Shown here piece after piece: positions 55,613 through 64,000 of a stretch of 64,000 nt of DNA (position 1 is the stretch's first letter; each line of letters opens with the position of its first letter). The stretch comes from Topomyia yanbarensis (Eukaryota; Arthropoda; Insecta; Diptera; Culicidae). The position numbers and the translations under genes were made by a program. Below the pieces are notes generated by a model. That model did not search any database. It was not told the origin of the DNA and saw only the letters and a program-made list of their open reading frames with translations. The stretch spans positions 11,423,343 through 11,487,342 of the forward strand of contig NC_080671.1 in the NCBI RefSeq assembly GCF_030247195.1. Direction: 5' to 3'.

Positions 55613-58279
55613 GTGTATTATCAAAATACGGGAGGATTAGGAACGAAGGTCGACGATGTATATTTTGCTGTTATGGATGGAAATTATGACGTTTATGTTC
55701 TAACTGAAACCTGGTTGAATGATAAGATTAACTCTGTGCAGGTATTTGGCGATTCATTCACTGTGTATCGAGTTGTTTCGAATATTCTCGTCTCTTGTCG
55801 GATTGCGGAAGATTCTCTTCCATTGAGAGTGTCTGGGGTGAAACTTAGCAGAGCATCTAGAAACTGTTTCATTGGAGCTGCCTACATACCTCCGGAAAAG
55901 CAACATGACTGTAATATTGTGCAGTTTCATCTTGATGCCGTGGAATACGTCTGTTCTACCGCAACCCGGGCTCATTTGGATTCCATCTGGTCACGATTTT
56001 GCATTTCCCGACCCGACTGCTTCGACCACCACTCCTGCGAGTCGTCTCCTTATTGACGGAATAGCCTTTCATGGACTGAAACAGGTTACTCTAATTTCCA
56101 ATCATCAGTCCCGCTTTTTGGACCTAGTTTTTGTCAGTGAAAGTGCAGTACATGAATGTTCTTTTGTGGAGGCGCCCGAAATTTTAGTACTCCTTGACAA
56201 TCACCATCCTGCTATGGAAGTTTTGCTGAAGTTCCGCCGATGTCTTCGTTACGAGGACGAACCGACTCTTGATAAATTCAATTTTCGCAAGACAGATTAT
56301 TCCACTCTTCGACGCTCTCTAATGCTGATCAACTGGAATGAGTGCAACATTTTGCAAATGTCGATGATGCTGTAACTCACTACAACTGTTTACTTCTGGA
56401 ATGTGTTGCAGTCAGTCCCGAAATATCAAACTGCCAAGAGACCACCTTGGTCCAATGGAACTCTACGCAGACTAAAACGTTTGCGTAGTAAAGCACTTCG
56501 TGCTTTTACTAATCGACGAAGTACTTTATTGAAGCGATTTTTTCGCTCGCTAGTAACGATTACCGCAATTATAACAAGTTTCTCTATAGTCGTTACGTAA
56601 ATCGCATACAACTGAACTTACGTCGGAACCCCAAGGGATTCTGGTCGTTTGTTAACACTAAGATGAAGGAAACTGGTCTCCCATCTGAAATGTTTCTCGC
56701 CAACGATGCAGCTTTCTCTGCTGAAGATAAGTGCAGCTGTTTTGCACGGCACTTTTCGAGCGCCTTCTCTCAATATTCGGCAACGCCTGAGGTGATTGAC
56801 AACGGATGTTTTCGTCATCGACGATGAAATGGTTCGTTCGGCTATCCAGAAGACAAAAGCGTCCTTTGATCCCGGTCCGAGTATTATGTCTGCAGCTGTA
56901 TTAAAAAAAATGCTCGGACATCTTGGCTACACCACTCGCGCAACTTTTCAATATGTCGCTTCAGCAGCAAACGTTTCCAGTGCACTGGAAATGTTCGACA
57001 CTAATCCCTGTTTTAAAAAAAAAAAGGCGACAAGCGTAACGTTGAAAATTATCGTGGAATTACTTCGCTTGGAGTTGAATCAAAACTGATTGAGTCACTG
57101 GTTAACGAAACACTATTTGCTTCCTGCCGACACTATATTAGCACCTGTCAGCATGGTTTCTATCTTGGCCGTTCGGTGGAAACCAATCTAGTGAGCTTTA
57201 CGTCATTTTGTATGGATAATATGTGCAAAAAACTTCAAGTGGATGCGATATATACTGATCTGAAATCCGCCTTTGACAAAGTGAATCACGATATCCTGAT
57301 TGCCAAACTGAAAAAACTTGGCTGCACGGCTAGGTTTTGTGAGTGGCTTCAATCGTATCTCGTTCATCGTCAAGTTGCTGTTAGTATTGGCACTGCTCAG
57401 TCTGATTACTTTTCAAACAGCTCTGGAGTTCCTCAAGGTAGTACACTCGGACCGCTGCTATTTTCGCTGTTTATTAATGACGTGGCTAGTATTTTAAATC
57501 CTGGCGGCAAACTATTTTTCGCTGACGATGTTAAACTATATTACGTAATTCGTGATCAGTCTGCCTGGTGCTGCAAACCGTTCTGGATACTCTTAACGAC
57601 TGGTGTGTGCGGAATATGATGTTTTTGTGCATTCCCAAATTCAGTGTCATCAGCTTTCATCGCACTAGGAACACCATCCCTTTTGATTATAATATTTCTG
57701 GAAATCAGCTACAACGTGTTGACTACATCAAAGACCTTGGAGTAATACTGGATTATAAGCTAACTTACCATCGTCACTTCTCTGCTACAATCGACAAGGT
57801 CAATCGACAACTGGGATTCATGTTTAAGATATCCAACGAATTTCGTGATCCTTTGTATTTTAAAGCTCTTTACTGTTCATTAGTGCGTTCGATGCTAGAA
57901 TTTGGAAATGTCGTTTGGAATCCTTACCATGCTGTTTGGATCAATAGGATCGAAGGCGTTCAGAGACGGTTTGTCAGATACGCTCTGCGTTTCTTGCCAT
58001 GGAGTGATCCGCAAAACTTGCCGCCGTATCAAGATTGCTGTCGTTTGTTAGGCTTGCACAACCTTGCTGAAAGGAGAATGACATCGCATGCAGTTCGTGG
58101 CCAAAATACTGCTGGATGAATACGACGTACCTGACCTACTAGCACAAATGCATTTCTATGCGCCATCTCGTACTCTTCGCCAAAGAGTGATGCTTGTTCC
58201 TGAAATGAGACCAACTGACTATGCTACCAACAGTCCTGTCATCGCTATGTTTCGGAGGTTCAACGAGTTCTCCGAATAA
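55613..58279 (+). pseudogene. CR1-like ORF2 (endonuclease-reverse transcriptase) pseudogene
   Basis: The endonuclease starts with YYQNTGGLGTKVDD and VYVLTETWLND. A frameshift falls near 55960, and the EN end (RFLDLVFVSESAV, LDNHHPAME) lies in another frame to 56375. Linker pieces follow in changing frames, with an A-rich insertion at 57013-57024 before NYRGI-type sequence. RT has QVDAIYTDLKSAFDKVNHDI, SSGVPQGSTLGPLLFSLFIND and LFFADDVKLYY, so the polymerase aspartates survive. After a shift near 57580, the thumb and tail (DYIKDLGVILDYKL, RFVRYALRFLPW, PPYQDCCRLLGL) run to 58119 and the last piece (MHFYAPSRTLRQR) ends at 58279. At least five frame breaks. Confidence 0.87.
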
Positions 58280-58439
58280 TTTGATTTTAACCTCACCGCA
58301 TCTGTATTTAGAAGACGAATTGAATCACACTAGTTTTAAGAAATTTCATTGAGACATATGTTAAATGAATAAAATTGTTACAAATACAAATACAAATATA
58401 TCGAGGCAAAATAAAAACAAACAATAAATCGATATTGTT

Positions 58440-58703
58440 TAGGTTTTTTTGGTGTGGCAAGTAATTTGCAACTGCGGCAAACAAAGTTAGATTTATGTCA
58501 CAATCAGGATTATGAACCAGGGAAGGCGACGTATCACAAAGTGTGCCTTCAAACACATCGACTATCTCTTTTAGACAAGACTGTGGTTCTTGTTTTTTGC
58601 CTGTTTTGAACATCGTGCCGTTATGAAAAAGAGTAATCAAGATAAATTTTGTGCAATGCGCCAAACTTCTCGGAACTTCAGTAAATATAAAGATACTTGG
58701 CAA
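58440..58703 (-). pseudogene. unidentified protein fragment, paralogous to 6.3-6.7 kb
   Basis: The minus-strand translation reads SCLKEIVDVFEGTLCDTSPS, then LVHNPDCDINLT. The matching stretch at 6336-6713 keeps SC.KE.VD.FE.TLC and NP.C.IN with the same spacing. It begins just past the CR1 3' end. Its family is not recognised; it could be an exon remnant or part of a transposon protein. Confidence 0.4.
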
Positions 58704-60782
58704 TTACGGAGCTGCCACTAAAAAATCAAAAGTTGTTAAAAATTAAATGAAAATGCAATGAGAGTAAAAGAAAGCTGGGAGAGAAGTGCATGTGCCGAGG
58801 ATTCGTTTGTATGTTCCAATTGAGGATGCATGACAATAGGGCTGACATAAAACAATATCAATCGCTGAAAATCAAGTAATAATATACCAATAATATTCAA
58901 TTTTTATTACTATATGTCTATAACGATCACAACAAAAATATGTCTTTAAATGAATGAATTTCAAGAGCCTATAAAAGGTCGTATCATATTGAATGAGCAG
59001 TACCACATTTCTGATGTGATGAAGCTGGACATAATGTAGCTTCGGAAAAGTCACATTTTGTTTTTCAATAAGCATTCTGCTTCGCAAACAGAAGGCTTTG
59101 AGATCAATTAATATTGCGATAGTGAATCCGCTAAAGATGATTTAGAATCAGGATTTTCAAAGCTGGGCGTTTCTTCCCGCAAAATAGGGAATAACAATTC
59201 TTTCGTTGGTGGTCGCCGTAATTTGTCTATGCGTTTGACATTAATCTAGTTAAACCAAAACTGAAATCACCAGCTCAAACAAAAAAAAAAGACTGGGCTG
59301 CTTTTTTTCAAGTTTTCATGGTGCCAGTGCTGCCGACAGTTATTACGATTTTAGGTGTCTATAATGGTGGGGCCCCTGAAATCCCGGGCCCCTGGCCCAG
59401 GCCCAGTGTGCCCTTGCGTAAAGACGGTACTGATTCCATCGTGTTCCTCAGACATTTTTACTTATAATCTCCATACAATTTGAGCTTAGCCTGAGATACA
59501 CCGTTTTGAAGCGAAAAAATTCAATTTCTCATATAAAATTGCAAGCGCACGAAGACTAAAATCCAACTTTAGTATACTGAGTTCACACATAATTTATCGT
59601 GAAGCACACGAGAAATTATGAAAACCTACGTTGTTGTTTTGTCTCTAGCAGATTAGGGTCGGTTTTTATGACAATTTGAAGATTTTCTCAATATTTGTCG
59701 ATAAAAATGGAATTTTATATGATTAAATGCAAGTTTTTTTTCCTTCAAAATGGTGTATCTCGGGATTGGCTCAAATTATATTGAGATTAAAAGTGTTTTT
59801 TTATGCAAAAATGTCTGAGGAACACGATAAAATTGGAATTTTTAAATTATATGTATTATTTTTGATCTTTACCTTAAAAAAATAGCATAGTTGGCAGCAC
59901 TGCCGCTAAAAATTGATATTTTTTCTAGACTCCTTGAATAATTTCCTTCTAAAAACATCTTGCAGTTTGATTTTTGAGTAAATAGAACCGGAGATATACA
60001 TAATCAAAAGAAAATCAAGGGTTTTCAGTAATTTGTCAAAACGGGGGTGTTCTCATGGCCCGAGGGGTGGTTCAAATGGCACAAAAATTTGGATTTCGAT
60101 TTTTTGGCCCTAGATGAACAATTCCTACAAAATTGGTTCAAATCTGTGAAGGTAGTTTTGATTTTTGTATCACTTCGCGCGGAATGACCCAATTCCATTC
60201 TTAATCTTTTTTTTTGTAGTTGACTTGTAAGTGCGTAAAAGACCTTAACCAAAAAAAAAAGATGCTTTATATCCTTATTTCCAAATTTTCATTTTTTAGC
60301 CTCGAAAAATTGTCATTTCTTGGAAAAAATTTTAAACAAGAAACATTGCGACAATTAAGTAGTCATTTGAGTTTATTAAGATATATGTCCGAGCTTTACT
60401 TTTTGATTTTGAACATAATTTTTTTTAAATGGCGGCTGAGGCGGCCATATGCTGAAGACCCTCCGTTCAATATTTTTTCCGGTAATCACGCTGCAGCCCA
60501 GACCAATTATCCGAAACACTTTTCGTGTTATAGTTAGGGCTGCGTGATATCCTTAAGATTCACAAATATTACTAAACATCGAACTTTCTTGGCAATATCG
60601 TGAAAAAAAGTTTTTTTTAACCTTTTTCGCTGTTATTAGCGACTAAAACAGTGTTAAAATAATGAGTTTTTTTTTACTGATATCAGAATTTTAAGCATGA
60701 GCGGTGGGTTTAATCTAAATAACAATGACTACGGACTGAAAGAAAGTGGTTTCGAGAAGACACACTTTAAATTTTTCCCGTC
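58704..60782. other. unassigned sequence with decayed repeats
   Basis: The stretch 59740-60020 shares the phrase GGATTGGCTCAAATTAT and following sequence with the MITE at 7254-7971. The stretch 59360-59430, rich in GGGCCC and ending GACGGTACTG, looks like an orphan end of a DNA transposon. No genes. Confidence 0.45.
59740..60020. repeat. diverged relative of the 7254-7971 MITE interior
   Basis: Colinear phrases include GGATTGGCTCAAATTAT, then ATAGCATAGTTGG.AGCACTG (against ATAGCATATTTGGTAACACTG), and TTTTTTCTAGACTCC (against TTTTTTCTAGATTCC). Terminal repeats were not located. Confidence 0.6.
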
Positions 60783-61085
60783 CAGGGGCGGCGAAGCACT
60801 TCACGCCCGAGTGGGTAGAAAGCATAGGGTGAGGGGTCCATTAGTAAGGTTTTTTTTTCCCTTTTCGCAATGCACACGCTTACATCACATTCACATTAAA
60901 TCACCTTCGTTTATGCAAATGGAATTGTGGTACATCGATGTTTTCAAATGTGTGTAGCGCGAGATACATTCGTTGCACATCTAAATTTTTGGAAATGGTT
61001 CAAAATTTCGAGTGGGTAATTACCCTCTCGGTTATTTTCGAGTGGGTAGTACTACCCATACTACCCACGCTTTCCGCCGGCCCTG
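60783..61085. mobile_element. 303-bp hAT MITE
   Basis: The left end CAGGGGCGGCG and right end CGCCGGCCCTG are imperfect inverted repeats. Flanks TTCCCGTC (60775-60782) and TTCCCGCC (61086-61093) are an 8-bp duplication with one difference. GAGTGGGTAG motifs repeat inside. No coding sequence. Confidence 0.85.
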
Positions 61086-61229
61086 TTCCCGCCACCGCAC
61101 GAGAGGCGTGGCACAACCACTTGGCGCGGCGTCACGCGCTCCTTTTCCTGGACGGATACTCCGAAACTAATCTCAGCATGACTTTCAAACTTCAGGATTA
61201 TATTTTCGGATAGTGTAGCTATCGATTAA

Positions 61230-61431
61230 GGTTGCACAGAGAATGCGCAAAATTTGCAAACGAAAAAAGCAGTTTTTTTTCCACACCGTATGTCAGATCT
61301 TCATAAAAATCAATCAGCGTATGTAGAATGTTGTTACAGTACTGCTGATTGTTTTTTATGAAGATCTGACATACGGTGTGGAAAAAAACTGCTTTTTTCG
61401 TTTGCGAATTTTGCGCATTCTCTGTGCAACC
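61230..61431. mobile_element. 202-bp TTAA-flanked palindromic MITE
   Basis: Almost the whole element is one inverted repeat: GGTTGCACAGAGAATGCGCA through ATGAAGATCTGACATACGG, with arms of about 80 bp around a loop of about 35 bp. TTAA lies on both sides (61226-61229 and 61432-61435), pointing to piggyBac-type mobilisation. The arms are nearly identical, so the copy is fairly young. Confidence 0.92.
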
Positions 61432-61461
61432 TTAAAGGAAAAAGAAAGAAAAATCGATTTT

Positions 61462-61855
61462 TTGCCTTTTTCCTATAGAAAGGTTATGCAATCACTCTGA
61501 ACATGGTCAAGTCAATCCCGGCCCGGAGGGCCGTCTGTCATATACTATTCGACTCAGTTCATCGAATTCGGCAAATGTCTGTGCGTGCGTGCGTATGTGT
61601 GTGTGCGTGTGTATGTATGTATGTGACCAAAAATAAGCACATCGGTTACTCAGGAATGGCTGAACCGAACTTAGTCTCAAATGAAAGGTACAACGTTCCC
61701 ATAGGCTGCTATTGAATTTCATTAAATTCCTACTTTCGGTTCCAGAGTTACGGGTTGAAGAGTGCGGACACACAGCAAATTCACATTTTTGCCTTTCTCC
61801 TATAGAAAGGTTATGCAATCACTCTGAACATCGTCAACTTAATCCCGGCCATTTT
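61462..61855. repeat. culicine dispersed repeat, one full unit plus the start of a second
   Basis: TTTCCTATAGAAAGGTTATG, then CAATCACTCTGAACAT, near 61473 recurs at about 61799, a period of about 326 bp. Inside are CAGTTCATCGAATTCGGCAA and a (GT)n/(GTAT)n run at 61578-61625. I recognise the CTATAGAAAGGTTATGCAAT phrase from Aedes/Culex genomic repeats. That recognition is from memory and not checked. Confidence 0.75.
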
Positions 61856-63193
61856 TTTGACTTGTATAGGTTTTCTGTATTTTAACAGGGCACAGAGGAG
61901 TAATTGGGGTCGAATCCTGGCCAAAATTATTTGCTGCTGCAATTGTTGTTATTATGCCTTAATATGAACTAAAAATAGACAATTACTAGTTTTTGGAACA
62001 ATTTGGCATCTACCCACCTACCAGTGCAGAGGCCAATTTTCCTTTCGAATACTAGTAATTTCTAGGTGATCTTTGTGAATAAATTTGTTTTTCCGGTTGC
62101 ATAAATATTTGATCAGTGGAAAAGGGAGAAGAAAAGGAACGCCTTTGCATATTTTCATAGAGATACATTTTGGCAAACATAATATTTGGCCCTACAGCAT
62201 TTCGGTGTACCTCAAATTAGTAAAAATTTAAATATTTTCAAATCGCTTGGGATTGGTGGATCGGACAAGATCGGAAGAGTTCGAATATTTTTTGTATAGC
62301 TGAAATCTTGTTTTGTAATACTGCTTCAGCAACTTTGCCGGATCTAGCCGTATAATGTAATTATTTTATCATTCAAATTTGGAATAAAATGTTTAAAAAG
62401 AGTATTTTTTAAAGTTGGTGCAATACACAGGAAGTCTACTTTTTAATAGTTAGTTTTAAGCTCACTCACCACCTTTTCCTAAACCGCCCTTCGCTCATCA
62501 TGTACCTCCCTACCCGAATAAAATTTTCTAGTTCCTCCATAATAATTTTTCCTAGTGGGTCTGAAAAACCAGTGAAAAATTTGGTTTGAAATGATTTTGA
62601 GTTGCGAAACTAATTTAAAATTTCTTAACAACCCTCCTCCTGGATCCGCCGCTGATTTCAAGTGTTTCAGCGTCGACACATAGCAACTCAAGTTCGAAGT
62701 TGTCGATTCATTGTACGTATGTGTAAATCGCACTGAATATGTAATAGATATTTCCACCATTATATTAAACATACCCAGTCATGGAATCGTAGTTTGGATA
62801 AATGGGAAAGGCACAATTGCACCACCAGGTGGATTAAAACGGGTTTTTTTAAATTGTTAATAGGCTTCAGTGACTTTTTATTGGTAAGGTAGGTAAAAAC
62901 TAGTACTTTAGAGGAGTTTTAAAATTTTCTAATTTTTAATAAACAAACTTAATCATTGCGATTTTTCATTTGATGCCACTTTTCATTCTCTACAATTTGT
63001 TTTTTGACAAATTATCCTTATCTACTTTTATTTCGCTGCAATTTAATAGTAAACACAATATGACGTCACCACAGATGCAATCGTTTGGAACATGCAATGA
63101 TGTACAGAAATGATTTTGCGTTGAAACGAAAAGAGGCAATGATACGGAGTGAATTAACGCTAACTTTATTATACTTTCTTTTTAAAATGTTAT
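61856..63193. other. unassigned sequence with repeat scraps
   Basis: The stretch 62630-62654 (CCTCCTGGATCCGCCGCTG) resembles an orphan hAT right end of the CAGCGGCGGATCC type. The stretch 62800-62850 (GGAAAGGCACAATTGCACCA, then CCAGGTGGATTAAAACGGGT) is another dispersed mosquito repeat phrase. No gene seen. Confidence 0.45.
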
Positions 63194-63197
63194 TTAA

Positions 63198-63710
63198 CCC
63201 CTTCATGCCCATGTTGTTTGTGAACAACAACGCGTTTAAACAGCTATAACTTTTGGTCGAGGCAAGATTTGCTCACAAAAACAAGTAAGGCTTATAAATA
63301 TGACTATTACCTTTAATTTGAGTAATAACTGTTACAAGGATCAGCTCTAGAACTGAAGTTATTGCAATTAGTCTGATTGGATAGAGCAGCGCTGCCAGAA
63401 AAAGTTTACATTGACGACAGAAAATGAATTTTTTTTTATATCTTTGTCATGTTGCAATATTGTTCCAAACTGATAAAACGTGTCAATTTAGACTGTCTTT
63501 GGCTACGTTTTTCACGCAATTGGACTATTGTAAATATTCTAGAAAAATTGTAATGAGCATTGGAAGTTGAAAATTGAGCAGCTGCTAGCACTGCGAGGGA
63601 AGCACCTATCTTTTTGAAAAAGGCTTTTCGTGTTTCTTGACCTCACCGTTTTCAAGAAGAAATAGTTTTGAAACTTTACACGCACTAGAAAAAAATAGGG
63701 CATGAAAGGG
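63198..63710. mobile_element. 513-bp TTAA-type MITE
   Basis: Ends are CCCCTTCATGCCC and GGGCATGAAAGGG. The left flank is TTAA (63194-63197) and the right flank is TTAC (63711-63714), a TTAA duplication with one change. No coding sequence. Confidence 0.75.
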
Positions 63711-63714
63711 TTAC

Positions 63715-64000
63715 TCTTACTCAAAATTAACAACTCAAAATATACGAAACAAGCCAAAAAGAATAACCATTAAATAAAAAATTTTCTCACTTTTCCAACA
63801 GAATCAAATGATTTAAAATACAATGTATATTTTTTGAGTTATATGCCCTTTAAAGACAAACAAGACAATAACTCTTCAATAGATGAGATTTATTCGTAGG
63901 TGTGTAGAATGATTCGCCCCAATTCTTAACCATGAACCAAACACCCTGTATATTCAAATAGTATAGATATACGAGAGATCCACGGTTACATTACGCGAAT
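63715..64000. other. unassigned AT-rich sequence
   Basis: Nothing recognised up to the window end. Confidence 0.6.

Larger units (their letters stand above)
55252..58398 (+). mobile_element. CR1-clade non-LTR retrotransposon, degenerate
   Basis: It starts in the C-terminal part of ORF1, passes through EN and RT and ends in an ACAAAT microsatellite (58379-58398), the usual CR1 3' terminus. It is 5'-truncated or too decayed to follow upstream of about 55250. It is a different CR1 lineage from the 1.1-4.1 kb copy, as the C-terminal sequences differ strongly. Confidence 0.85.

Noticed and set aside
59345..59430. A complete element with GGGCCC-rich ends
   Set aside because: Only one end (GACGGTACTG side) is seen; it is mentioned as an orphan end.
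62480..62654. A complete hAT MITE ending GGATCCGCCGCTG
   Set aside because: Only the right end is convincing; no matching left end or 8-bp duplication was found.

Overview
The window looks like a piece of a mosquito genome (Culicidae, probably culicine; species not resolved). The evidence is the set of transposable elements: a DD37E-type IS630/Tc1/mariner transposon, CR1-, I- and R1-clade non-LTR retrotransposons, tRNA-derived SINEs, many hAT-like and TTAA- or TA-flanked MITEs, and dispersed short repeats that I recognise from culicine sequence. I found no protein-coding exon that I can assign to a host gene. The window reads as AT-rich intergenic or intronic DNA heavily loaded with nested transposons. 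The unrecognised stretches are listed as such.

Layout. 0.9-4.1 kb: a long (AT)n tract at the 3' end of a decayed CR1-like element (minus strand). 7.2-9.9 kb: a pile of MITEs and one fold-back element. 9.95-11.25 kb: a DD37E transposon with an intact transposase ORF, TIRs and TA target duplications. 12.0-15.7 kb: a 3.6-kb hAT-type unit with an 8-bp target duplication, holding an R1-clade fragment, internal repeats and a second small hAT MITE. 19.9-21.5 kb: an endonuclease fragment, a 9-bp minisatellite and a SINE. 21.6-22.1 kb: a compact repeat with perfect inverted repeats, 58-bp direct repeats and a canonical-looking hammerhead ribozyme. 22.25-24.1 kb and 27.9-29.35 kb: two large fold-back hAT-type elements with 8-bp target duplications. 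25 kb: a 5'-truncated 3' end of the same I-clade family that occupies 38.3-44.4 kb. 31.8-33.8 kb: two SINEs and an RNase-H-region scrap. 37.05-37.41 kb: three 118-bp tandem units.

48.27-53.71 kb: a full-length, apparently intact I-clade retrotransposon (ORF1 with zinc knuckles; ORF2 with endonuclease, reverse transcriptase and RNase H), a poly(A) tail and a perfect 17-bp target duplication, so probably a young insertion. 53.8-55.1 kb: a second, broken DD37E copy. 55.25-58.4 kb: a second CR1-like pseudogene. 60.8-63.7 kb: three more MITEs and culicine short repeats.

Functionally, the only genes with intact reading frames are the DD37E transposase at 10.1-11.1 kb and the I-element ORF1/ORF2 pair at 48.5-53.5 kb. 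Everything else recognisable is non-autonomous or broken. The most unusual item is the hammerhead motif at 21859-21933, which has every core nucleotide and three pairable stems, and lies inside a small repeat that has no protein of its own.
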